Of a DNA stretch of 64,000 bases, positions 7,944 to 15,391 are shown in pieces. Numbering within the stretch: the first letter of the stretch is position 1; every line of letters starts with the position of its first letter. Under the pieces are notes generated by a model. That model searched no databases. It had not been told where the DNA came from and saw only the letters and a program-made list of their open reading frames with translations. Made by a program: the position numbers and the translations under genes. This stretch comes from Verrucomicrobiaceae bacterium E54 (GTDB lineage: Bacteria; Verrucomicrobiota; Verrucomicrobiia; Verrucomicrobiales; Akkermansiaceae): assembly GCA_022548915.1 (NCBI GenBank), contig JAKZES010000008.1:62001-126000 (forward strand), in the 5' to 3' direction.

Positions 7944-9149
7944 ATGTCGGCCGTGAGCAGGTATCTCAGGGGGCTGTCGGTGGCCCTGGGCTCAGCCTTG
8001 CTCGGCTGCATCCTCATCAACCTGTGGGTGGATCCATGGCGGGTCACCCCCACTCCGTTGAGCTCCGAAACCCTCGAACCCTACCGCGACATCTCCTCGC
8101 AGATCCGCACCGGGAAGTGCGGGCTGGTCCGCTCCGCCTCCTCGATCGGCGTCGCCCTCATCGGCTCGTCGCGCGTCGCCAACGGCCTCGACCCCCTCGA
8201 CCCCCGCTGGGCACGGGACGATGTCTACAACCTCGCCTGCCCGGCCGGGTTCATCTACGAGACCGACGCGATGTTCCGCTACCTGGTCGAGCGCCATCAA
8301 CCGGAACTCGTCATCATCGGCATCGACCCGGGAGACCTCAGCTCCGACTTCGACAGCCGGGTGGTGGGCGACTACGCCGCCTCGCCGCTCGGTCCGGAGC
8401 GCCTGGCCCTCGACCGGCAGATCCGCTACCTCACCGGCGTTTCGACACTCGAAGCCTCGATCCAGACGCTCCACCGCAAGTCCGCCGGCCAACTTCCGCA
8501 GTACGACTCTCGGGGCCTGCGGCGCCGGCGCCCGCCCCTGCCCTTCAGCCAGCTCGAATTCCTCGCACGCGCACTCGAAGGCGAGAAGATGTTCGACTTC
8601 CCGGAGGCCGGGCGGCTCGATGGCGCACTGCTGCCGGAAAAGGCCGAACTCCTTGCCGGGATCATCACCACCTGCCGGGAGCGCGACATCCGGCTGATCC
8701 TCTTCATCCACCCGGAGCACGCGCTGGTGCACGCCCGGGCCGACTCACCCCCGCTACTCCCCTACTCGGCGGAGCGCAGGGCAATCACCGAAATCGTGGC
8801 TGGGATGAACCAGGACGCGCCCACCGACCAACACGTCGATCTCTGGGACTTCGGCGATTTCCATCCGATCAACTGCGACCCGCTTCCGGCCGACGAACAG
8901 GACCGCATGAAATACTGGTTGGATTTCAACCATTTCACCCTCGAGATCGGCGGAGTGATGCTGGCCCGCATGCTCGGCTGGCCGGTCGAGCTTGAGATTG
9001 GCGAGGATTACGGAACCCGCCTCACGCCCGATACCTTCGACTCGTGGGTGGAAAGGTCGAAGCAGGGCTATCGGCGCTATGTCGAGGGGCCGGGACGTGA
9101 CGACCTCGCGTGGAGGCGGCGGGTGGTGAAGGGAACGGATGACGAGTAG
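7944..9149 (+). CDS. SGNH-like, membrane-anchored polysaccharide O-acyltransferase partner
   Basis: About 401 residues. One N-terminal transmembrane helix (GSALLGCILINLWV, ~15-28) would leave the rest in the periplasm. VALIGSSRVANGLDP near residue 80 resembles SGNH block I with Ser as nucleophile, and MKYWLDFNHF near residue 330 supplies the D-x-x-H Asp/His. Topology and gene pairing match AlgJ/AlgX- or DltD-like partners of MBOAT proteins, which complete acetyl transfer to a glycan outside the membrane. The MBOAT gene starts 2 bp after its stop. The ATG at 7944 was chosen because the frame upstream is polar and unlike the family; neither candidate start has a strong ribosome site. A truncated paralogue lies at 1-479. 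Confidence 0.7.
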   Translation: MSAVSRYLRGLSVALGSALLGCILINLWVDPWRVTPTPLSSETLEPYRDISSQIRTGKCGLVRSASSIGVALIGSSRVANGLDPLDPRWARDDVYNLACPAGFIYETDAMFRYLVERHQPELVIIGIDPGDLSSDFDSRVVGDYAASPLGPERLALDRQIRYLTGVSTLEASIQTLHRKSAGQLPQYDSRGLRRRRPPLPFSQLEFLARALEGEKMFDFPEAGRLDGALLPEKAELLAGIITTCRERDIRLILFIHPEHALVHARADSPPLLPYSAERRAITEIVAGMNQDAPTDQHVDLWDFGDFHPINCDPLPADEQDRMKYWLDFNHFTLEIGGVMLARMLGWPVELEIGEDYGTRLTPDTFDSWVERSKQGYRRYVEGPGRDDLAWRRRVVKGTDDE

Positions 9150-9151
9150 GC

Positions 9152-10681
9152 ATGCTGTTCAATTCCTACATCTACCTGCTGCTCTTCCTGCCCGCGGTGC
9201 TGCTGGGCTACCAGCTGCTGCGGCGGGCGCCCTTCTGCGCCTCCGTCGTCTTCCTCTCCGCCGCCAGCCTGATCTACTACGGTTACTGGGATTGGACCAA
9301 CCTGTGGATCATCGGGGCGTCCTGCCTCTTCAACTTCTCGTGCGGGCGCTTCCTTTCCCGGCACCGTGCCAGCAGGTCCGGGCGGCTCATCCTCACGGCC
9401 GGCGTCACCGCCAACCTCGGGCTTCTCGCCTGGTACAAGTATGCCGGATTCCTCGCCAAGGCCGTCGCCGCCGTCAGCGAAAGCGGACTCCCCATCCCCG
9501 AGTTCGTCCTGCCGCTCGGCATCTCCTTCTTCACCTTCCAACAGATCGCCTACCTCGTCGACGCCTGGCGCGGTGAAACCGAGGAATACCACTTCGCCGA
9601 CTACCTGCTCTTCGTCACCTTCTTTCCCCAGCTGATCGCCGGGCCCATCGTCCACCACCGGGAAATGCTGCCGCAGTTCAAGCGGCACCAGGGACTCGGG
9701 CTGCGGCCGACCGACCTCGCCGTCGGCTCGACCCTGCTCTTCCTCGGGCTGTTCAAGAAGGTGGTGCTGGCCGACTACCTTGCCCGGACGGCCAATCCGA
9801 TCTTCGAGCTGGCACACGGCGGCGACCGCTACATCACCTTCGGCGAAGCATGGGCCGCCGCACTTTCCTACACGCTGCAGATCTACTTCGACTTCTCGGC
9901 CTACTCCGACATGGCAATCGGATCGGCGCGCCTGTTCGGCATCCGCCTCCCGGTCAATTTCCACTCGCCCTACAAGGCGGCTTCCATCATCGATTTCTGG
10001 CGGCGCTGGCACATCACGCTGTCCCGCTTTCTCCGCGACTACCTCTACATCCCGCTGGGTGGAAACCGCCTCGGGAACGCCCGCCGCTACACCAACCTGA
10101 TGACGACCATGCTGATCGGCGGCCTGTGGCACGGCGCGGGATGGACCTTCATCCTGTGGGGCGGACTCCACGGCCTCTACCTGTGCATCAATCACGCCTG
10201 GCACTGGCTCGGCCGCCGCTTCTCCCTTCCGAAGATCCCCCGTCCGGTCGCGGTGCTGATCACCTTCCTCGCCGTGGTCGTCGCCTGGGTTCCCTTCCGC
10301 GCCGGCAGCTTCGAAATCACCAGCGAGGGCAGCATGACCGATGCCCTGCAAACGAGCGGCATCATCCTCGCCTCGATGTTCGGCTTCCAGGGATTCGACC
10401 TGTGGGCTCCGGATGCGGTGATCGTCGCGACCTCGACCCGCGCATGGCGGCCGATCCTCCTCGGGCTTCTGCTGGTCTGGGCCTTTCCCAACACCCAGCA
10501 ATTCATGCGCCGCTATTTTCCCGCGCTCGGCCTCGGCGAACTGCCCGGCGGGGCGCTCGGCCCGCGTCGACGCTGGCAGTGGCGGCCCACGCTCGTCTGG
10601 CTTCTGTTCATCCTCGCCATCCTGTATGCCGTGAGCCGCGACTTCGACAAGATCAGCGAGTTCATCTACTTCCAGTTCTGA
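9152..10681 (+). CDS. MBOAT-family O-acyltransferase (AlgI-like)
   Basis: A multi-pass membrane protein of 509 residues with many hydrophobic helices. The MBOAT hallmarks are clear: PQLIAGPIVHH near residue 155, FWRRWHITLSRFLRDYLY near 285, and GGLWHGAGWTFILWGG near 330, whose His is the catalytic residue. AlgI/PatA/DltB-type proteins move an acyl group, usually acetyl, across the membrane and hand it to a periplasmic SGNH or dedicated transferase; here that is the gene ending 2 bp upstream. Target glycan and acyl donor are not visible, but the neighbours indicate an O-antigen or exopolysaccharide. Confidence 0.93.
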   Translation: MLFNSYIYLLLFLPAVLLGYQLLRRAPFCASVVFLSAASLIYYGYWDWTNLWIIGASCLFNFSCGRFLSRHRASRSGRLILTAGVTANLGLLAWYKYAGFLAKAVAAVSESGLPIPEFVLPLGISFFTFQQIAYLVDAWRGETEEYHFADYLLFVTFFPQLIAGPIVHHREMLPQFKRHQGLGLRPTDLAVGSTLLFLGLFKKVVLADYLARTANPIFELAHGGDRYITFGEAWAAALSYTLQIYFDFSAYSDMAIGSARLFGIRLPVNFHSPYKAASIIDFWRRWHITLSRFLRDYLYIPLGGNRLGNARRYTNLMTTMLIGGLWHGAGWTFILWGGLHGLYLCINHAWHWLGRRFSLPKIPRPVAVLITFLAVVVAWVPFRAGSFEITSEGSMTDALQTSGIILASMFGFQGFDLWAPDAVIVATSTRAWRPILLGLLLVWAFPNTQQFMRRYFPALGLGELPGGALGPRRRWQWRPTLVWLLFILAILYAVSRDFDKISEFIYFQF

Positions 10682-10684
10682 CCC

Positions 10685-11539
10685 GTGAAACCCCGCCTCA
10701 TCGCCATCATCAAGGGCGGCCTCGGCAACCAGCTGTTCGGCTACGCCGCCGCCCGCGCCCTCGCGAGGCGCGACGGCCGGAAGCTGCTGATCGACGACTC
10801 CTCGGGTTTCGCCCGTGACGACTACGGGCGATCGTTTCGACTCGATCGCTTTCCCATCGAGGCCGACCCGGCCCCGGCGGATGCACGCCTTGGCGACCCG
10901 AAGGGACTTCGCCACCGCTGGACCCGCTCGATCAACAAGCTCCTGCCACCCTTCTGGAAAGACTACGTCAAAGAGGCCCCCGGTCGCCCGCCGGAGCAAT
11001 TGACATCATTCCACTCGAAGCGGCAAACCCTCCACCTCAACGGATACTGGCAGAGCGAAGCCTACTTCGCCGACATCGCCAATTCCCTCCGTCGCGAACT
11101 CCAGCCACCCGCTTCCGGTGACGATGAGTTGGAAAGGGGTCTTCAAACCGGCGACACCGTGATGCTCCACATCCGGCGAATCCGCTACGCGCCCCGCCTG
11201 GATTCAGGCTACTACACGCGCGGCATCCATGCCGCGGCGGAAACCCTGGATTCGCCTCGCTTCGAGGTCTTCGGTGACGATCTCGACTGGGCAAGGGAGC
11301 GCCTCGAGTTCGGAGACCACCCGGTCCGCTTCCACGATCCTGCCGACGACGAACTCATCGACTTCCGCCGCATGACGCTTTGTCGCCACGCCATTGTTGC
11401 CAACAGCTCCTTCAGTTGGTGGGCCGCATGGCTGCAGCCGCCTGGCGGGCAGGTTTGGACACCCGACAACCCCGGCTGGCCGCTGCGCCCGGCCGCAGGA
11501 TGGACAACGGTCGCGAACAAATTGGAGTACGACGCCTGA
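10685..11539 (+). CDS. GT11-family (alpha-1,2-fucosyltransferase-like) glycosyltransferase
   Basis: The 284-residue protein has the GT11 motifs in order: IKGGLGNQLFGYA at residue ~10, HIRR near 162 (the GDP-fucose-contacting HxRR motif), FEVFGDDLDWA near 194, and IVANSSFSWWAAWL near 238. Family members transfer L-fucose from GDP-fucose to galactose, but many bacterial members are uncharacterised. After HIRR the usual GDY is replaced by IRY, so donor specificity may differ. GTG start 3 bp after the MBOAT stop puts it in the same operon as the acylation pair. Confidence 0.85.
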   Translation: MKPRLIAIIKGGLGNQLFGYAAARALARRDGRKLLIDDSSGFARDDYGRSFRLDRFPIEADPAPADARLGDPKGLRHRWTRSINKLLPPFWKDYVKEAPGRPPEQLTSFHSKRQTLHLNGYWQSEAYFADIANSLRRELQPPASGDDELERGLQTGDTVMLHIRRIRYAPRLDSGYYTRGIHAAAETLDSPRFEVFGDDLDWARERLEFGDHPVRFHDPADDELIDFRRMTLCRHAIVANSSFSWWAAWLQPPGGQVWTPDNPGWPLRPAAGWTTVANKLEYDA

Positions 11540-11581
11540 CGACTCCCTGGTGTAAACCGACGGGCAGGCGCCGGAAGGAAC

Positions 11582-11598
11582 GCGCGACGCTGTCGCGC
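11582..11598. repeat. REP-like palindrome, copy 1
   Basis: GCGCGAC-GCT-GTCGCGC is a perfect 7-bp hairpin in the gap after the GT11 gene. The same core recurs in opposite orientation at 11700 and again at 59837, always outside genes. Confidence 0.6.
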
Positions 11599-11699
11599 AT
11601 CGTCTGGTCCCTACGGGCGCGGATCTCCCAAACGGACAGATGACCTGACACGTCCCGAACCCCGCCGCCGCCACCTGCGCCACTCCTCCCCCGCACTTG

Positions 11700-11716
11700 G
11701 CGCGACAGCGTCGCGC
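11700..11716. repeat. REP-like palindrome, copy 2 (opposite orientation)
   Basis: GCGCGAC-AGC-GTCGCGC is the reverse complement of copy 1, 101 bp away in the same convergent intergenic gap (11540-11773). The two could also pair with each other as a larger stem-loop, BIME-style, and may serve as a bidirectional transcript end. Confidence 0.6.
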
Positions 11717-11773
11717 GCTCCTCTTCCCACGACCACCTTCAGCCTCGCCAGTTCCACCGCCCTTCAAGCCGGG

Positions 11774-12406
11774 CTACAACTTCTTGATCCGCAGATTGCG
11801 GAACCACACCGGGTCCATGTGGTCCTGGAGCAGGATCGGCGACTCCGGCACACCGAAATCCTCGCGCTTCTTGTACTTGCTCGCCTCGAAGCGCTGCTGC
11901 CAGTCGTCGGTCGATTGGTCCAGCGAGACCACCAGCTTTCCGTTCAGCCAGTGCTCGAGCTTCGATCCCTTGGCGACAATCTTGCCGTGGTTCCACTCGC
12001 CGACCGGCTTGATCGGCTTGTCGTCGGGAGCGGCGGCCAGGTCGTAGAACGATGCCGACCGCCGCGACGCCTTCTTGCGGTCGGGATGCTTGTCGTCGTC
12101 GAGGATCTGATACTCCAGCCCGATGTTCCTTTGCACGCGGTACTTCACCCCGCTGTTCCCCTTCTCGGAGATCTTCCATTCGAACTCCAGAACGAAATCC
12201 TTGAACCGGGAGGTCGTGACGATGTCGCCCCCGCGGCCCGCGCGGTGAATCGTGCCATCCTCCACGACCCAGCCCTTCGTCACCGGATCGCCATCGAGCG
12301 TCGTCCAGCCCTTGAGGGTCTTGCCGTCGAAAAGGTCGATCCATTCCTCCCCGGCGGCGCTAACGGCAGACAGGAGGAGGCAGAAGCTGAACAGGCGGAA
12401 AATCAT
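11774..12406 (-). CDS. Secreted DUF1080 (3-keto-disaccharide hydrolase-like) protein
   Basis: About 210 residues starting with a signal peptide (MIFRLFSFCLLLSAVSAAGE). The mature protein begins EWIDLFDGKTLKGW, the hallmark of DUF1080, and continues with FVLEFEWKISEKGNSGVKYR and the C-terminal FRNLRIKKL typical of these concanavalin-like jelly rolls. Family members are abundant in Verrucomicrobiota and Planctomycetota, and some hydrolyse 3-keto-glycosides; the specific substrate here is unknown. The ATG at 12406 gives a standard signal peptide; a GTG at 12427 is the alternative. It stands alone, convergent with the polysaccharide genes and divergent from the transpeptidase gene. Confidence 0.85.
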   Translation of the reverse strand: MIFRLFSFCLLLSAVSAAGEEWIDLFDGKTLKGWTTLDGDPVTKGWVVEDGTIHRAGRGGDIVTTSRFKDFVLEFEWKISEKGNSGVKYRVQRNIGLEYQILDDDKHPDRKKASRRSASFYDLAAAPDDKPIKPVGEWNHGKIVAKGSKLEHWLNGKLVVSLDQSTDDWQQRFEASKYKKREDFGVPESPILLQDHMDPVWFRNLRIKKL

Positions 12407-12512
12407 GATCGTGAATGGTGGGAGCACCCCTGAAACGCCACGAACCGGTGCTTCCTGTCAACCACCCGTCCTTGACCCCGCTCCATCGGCGGGTATCTCT
12501 TCCGCCATCGCC

Positions 12513-13121
12513 ATGAAACGCCTTGCCGCCATCCTGCTACCGGTCCTGCTGCTCGCCTCCTGCGATTTCGGGGGATCGACGCAGAGCCGCTACCTCTCCG
12601 CCTACGGCCCGCCACAACCGAACCAACGGGCACCCGAGGATCCGGGCGCGGCGCTTCCCGACGACGTCTCCTACTGGGCGGGCGACGGGATCTCCGGCAG
12701 CCCCCTGATCAAGATCGACCTGAGCGCCCAGAAGGCCTTCTTCTACAAGAGCGGCAAACTGGTGGGGGTCTCGAGGATCTCCACCGGCGACGACGGCTAC
12801 GAGACCCCGCCCGGATCCTTCAAGATCACCCAGAAGAGCAAGAACCACCGGTCGAACCTCTACGGGGTCTTCAAGGACAAGCGCACCGGGGAGATCGTCA
12901 ACGACGACGTGGACACCTCGAAGGACAAGACGCCGCCCGGTTGCGTCTATGTCGGCGCGCCCATGCCCTATTTCATGCGTTTCAACGGCGGCATCGGCAT
13001 GCACACCGGCTACCTCCCCGGCTACAATGCCTCCCACGGCTGCGTGAGGATGCCCCACAAGATGGCCAAGGTGTTCTTCGAGAATGTGAGCATCGGGACC
13101 CCGGTGATCGTGGAGCGATGA
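12513..13121 (+). CDS. L,D-transpeptidase (YkuD domain) lipoprotein
   Basis: The 202-residue protein has a lipoprotein signal (LLPVLLLASC, modified Cys at ~17) followed by a proline-rich spacer. The YkuD catalytic domain begins around residue 65 (IKIDLSAQKAFFYKSGKL) and ends with IGMHTGYLPGYNASHGCVRM, containing the catalytic His and Cys. Such enzymes cross-link peptidoglycan or attach proteins to it. Start ATG 12513 gives the expected signal peptide. Its stop overlaps the start of the rhodanese gene as ATGA (13118-13121). Confidence 0.9.
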   Translation: MKRLAAILLPVLLLASCDFGGSTQSRYLSAYGPPQPNQRAPEDPGAALPDDVSYWAGDGISGSPLIKIDLSAQKAFFYKSGKLVGVSRISTGDDGYETPPGSFKITQKSKNHRSNLYGVFKDKRTGEIVNDDVDTSKDKTPPGCVYVGAPMPYFMRFNGGIGMHTGYLPGYNASHGCVRMPHKMAKVFFENVSIGTPVIVER

Positions 13122-13474
13122 GCGGCCTGCCCGATCCCGAGACCACTGCTGAAGTTTCCGTCGAGGACGTCGACTCGCTCGCGGAAGCCATCGAATCCGG
13201 GGGAATCGTCCTCCTCGATTGCCGGGAAGACGACGAATGGGAGATCAACCGCCTGCCCAACGCCCGGCTCGCCCCGCTCTCCCGGTTCGCCACGGCCGCC
13301 GCCGGGGTGCTCGGCAACGGCAACACTCCGTGCATCATCTACTGCCACCACGGCATGCGCTCGCTGCGGGCCACCGAGTGGCTGCGCAGCCACGGCCACA
13401 GCCGGGTGTGGTCGATGCAGGGAGGCATCCATGCATGGTCGGAACGGATCGATCCTGATGTCCCGAAATACTGA
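13118..13474 (+). CDS. Single-domain rhodanese-like sulfurtransferase
   Basis: A 118-residue protein forming one rhodanese domain: GGIVLLDCREDDEWEINRLP at residues ~28-47, then IIYCHHGMRSLRATEWL near 73 with Cys as the first residue of the active loop (CHHGMRS), and VWSMQGGIHAWSE near the end. It probably carries persulfide sulfur or senses redox state; the partner is unknown. It overlaps the L,D-transpeptidase gene by 4 bp and is followed 18 bp later by dtd. Confidence 0.88.
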   Translation: MSGLPDPETTAEVSVEDVDSLAEAIESGGIVLLDCREDDEWEINRLPNARLAPLSRFATAAAGVLGNGNTPCIIYCHHGMRSLRATEWLRSHGHSRVWSMQGGIHAWSERIDPDVPKY

Positions 13475-13492
13475 TCCTCCGGGACCGAATTC

Positions 13493-13948
13493 ATGAGAGC
13501 CGTCATCCAGCGTTGTTCCGAGGCATCGGTGGCCATCGATGGCGAGCGGGTCGCCGAGATCGCCGCCGGGATGCTGGTGCTGCTGGGCGTCGAGGGAAGC
13601 GATGGCGAGGAAGACCTCGAGTGGCTGGTCGGGAAGATCGGACGCATGCGGATTTTCGGCGATGCCGATGGGAAGATGAACCTCGCCCTGTCCGACCTGC
13701 CCGGGGCGGGCGTGATCGTCGTCAGCCAGTTCACGCTCCACGCCTCGACCCGCAAGGGCAACCGCCCGTCATTCATCCGGGCCGCCGCGCCCGATCACTC
13801 CGAGCCGCTTTACGAGCGGTTCTGCGAACGCCTGGAAACCGAACTCTCCCGACCGGTGGCCCGCGGTCGCTTCGGTGCCGACATGAAGGTGGCACTGGTC
13901 AACGACGGCCCGGTGACGATCGTGATCGACAGCAAGGCGAGGGAGTGA
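13493..13948 (+). CDS. dtd: D-aminoacyl-tRNA deacylase
   Basis: The 151-residue protein matches Dtd over its full length. MRAVIQRCSEASVAI starts it, VVSQFTLHASTRKGNRPSF carries the SQFTL active-site motif (~78-96), and VNDGPVTIVID near the C-terminus is the second conserved loop. Dtd hydrolyses D-aminoacyl-tRNAs (and Gly-tRNA-Ala), keeping D-residues out of proteins. Third gene of a short plus-strand run with the L,D-transpeptidase and rhodanese. Confidence 0.95.
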   Translation: MRAVIQRCSEASVAIDGERVAEIAAGMLVLLGVEGSDGEEDLEWLVGKIGRMRIFGDADGKMNLALSDLPGAGVIVVSQFTLHASTRKGNRPSFIRAAAPDHSEPLYERFCERLETELSRPVARGRFGADMKVALVNDGPVTIVIDSKARE

Positions 13949-13953
13949 TGGGG

Positions 13954-14082
13954 AATGACAGAAATACCCAAACACCCAAGCACGAAGGTCGTGGAGACCG
14001 CCTGACCGCGCGGACAAGACCTCGACCGGAAACTTCGGATTTGGGCGTTCTTTTCGGCCCTTGGGTGTTTCGTCATTCGTCC
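13954..14082. repeat. Inverted pair of heptad-like repeats behind dtd
   Basis: The left arm (13954-13988) reads in 7-bp steps AATGACA, GAAATAC, CCAAACA, CCCAAGC, ACGAAGG. The right arm (14060-14082), read on the minus strand, is ACGAATG, ACGAAAC, ACCCAAG. Both share AATGAC and ACACCCAAG in inverted orientation around ~80 bp of non-coding sequence. It lies between two convergent genes, so it might act as a transcript end, but arm composition resembles the AATGACG-type tracts elsewhere in the window. Confidence 0.5.
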
Positions 14083-14092
14083 GCCCCGCGGA

Positions 14093-15334
14093 CTACTCCT
14101 TGATACGGACGGCGGTGCCGCAGTAGGTGCAGTTGAACCAGCGGAAGAAGACCGCGTGGAGCGCCAGGGCGAAGATGTAGCCGAGCAGGGGAATGTGGTG
14201 GGCCTTGCGGTTTTTGAGGCACTGGCGGGGCGCAAGCAGGCGTTGCGAGCAGACGCGGCACCGCACCCGGAAGGAAATCGCGAAGTAGAGGATTCCGAAG
14301 ACCGGCACCGCAATCGGAAAGGCGATCAGCCATTGGGGCACCCACTCGAACCCTTCCTTGGAGACATCGGACAGGATGAGCAGGGGCGCCGCAACGACAG
14401 CCAGGGGAATCGAGACCTGGAGCAGCAGCACCGTGATGCAACCGATCAACACCTTCAATCCGCGGTCGTGCAGCACCCCGCGAACGTATCTTTTCGACTT
14501 CGGATCCCTGCCCCGGTTCGTCGTCTCCTTGGCGGTCCGGATCAGGCGCGTTCGCTCATCGATCTCCGGTCGCGCCGGAGGAGAGGGATCGTCGTGGGTT
14601 TCATCGATGTGACGCACCCGGGAGGCATCGAAGCCGACCTTTTCGGTCGACCGGAAGTCGGCCACCTGCACCACTCCCGACGCACGCCGTTTCGGCATGC
14701 CGGCCAGTTCGCGTTTCTTCTCTCCGACCGAGACATTCACCTCGAGATCACTTTCGGCCCGGTTGAGGAGCGGCGCGGCGAGGATCTCGGCCGGACGGAT
14801 TCCGGCATCGGCGAGCATCCGGTTGGAAATCGGCAGCGCGACCGGGGCGCGGTCGAGCATTTCCTGGACATCGGGGTCGGCCTCGAAATTCACCGGCGTA
14901 TCCAGGCGCTCAGCCGTCGCCTCCTTCACCGGCTCGTCCTCCAAAGCGGGTGAGGTCTTCGCGGCCGTCTTCTTTGCGGCATTCTTCGCCGACTTGCGGG
15001 CGGTCTTCTTGGTCGACTTGCGGGTCGTCTTCTTTGCAGTCTTGCGGCTGGTCTTCTTCGCTGCCTTGCGGGCCGTCTTCTTTGCGGCCTTCCTGGTCGC
15101 GGCCTTCTTCGTCGCCGAAGCACCCCCGTCCCGGGTGGAGGCGATCCATTCCCGGACCCTTTCCAAGGGTGGCGAATCAGTCGCCAGTTCCAGCATCTCG
15201 TTGGCCTGCACCAGTTCCCGGTGCACCACCTCGGGATCCGCCGAGAGAAGATCCTGGTCGCTCTCGAAGCCTGCGGCTTCGAGAAGATCCAGTTCCTCTG
15301 CGGCGAGGTTGGGGCTGATCGAGAGTTTCGCCAT
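14093..15334 (-). CDS. Lysine-rich H1-like membrane protein with zinc-ribbon-type cysteines; function unknown
   Basis: The 413-residue protein joins four unlike parts. Residues ~10-65 (AAEELDLLEAAGFES...) resemble a helix-hairpin-helix DUF4332-type domain. Residues ~75-125 are repeated KKTARKAAKK/KKTTRK blocks like eukaryotic H1 tails and bacterial nucleoid proteins. A polar middle follows, and from ~300 there are two or three transmembrane helices (VLIGCITVLLLQVSIPLAVV; WLIAFPIAVPVFGILYFAI) with CRVC and CTYC pairs on either side of the last, suggesting a zinc knuckle. DNA- or RNA-binding at the membrane is a possible reading. I do not recognise a named family. Confidence 0.65.
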   Translation of the reverse strand: MAKLSISPNLAAEELDLLEAAGFESDQDLLSADPEVVHRELVQANEMLELATDSPPLERVREWIASTRDGGASATKKAATRKAAKKTARKAAKKTSRKTAKKTTRKSTKKTARKSAKNAAKKTAAKTSPALEDEPVKEATAERLDTPVNFEADPDVQEMLDRAPVALPISNRMLADAGIRPAEILAAPLLNRAESDLEVNVSVGEKKRELAGMPKRRASGVVQVADFRSTEKVGFDASRVRHIDETHDDPSPPARPEIDERTRLIRTAKETTNRGRDPKSKRYVRGVLHDRGLKVLIGCITVLLLQVSIPLAVVAAPLLILSDVSKEGFEWVPQWLIAFPIAVPVFGILYFAISFRVRCRVCSQRLLAPRQCLKNRKAHHIPLLGYIFALALHAVFFRWFNCTYCGTAVRIKE

Positions 15335-15391
15335 GAAGGAGGCGGGAGGTAAGCCCCGACGCTAGCGAAACCGCGTCGGGGCACAAGCCCA

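Noticed and set aside
9077-10999. 640-codon open frame antisense to the MBOAT gene
   Set aside because: Glu/Gly/Asp-rich translation without motifs; the plus strand has an unmistakable MBOAT protein.
14990-15120. Repeated Lys-codon DNA in the H1-like gene as a CRISPR or satellite
   Set aside because: The repetition follows protein-level KK-TARK repeats with varied codons and no spacers.
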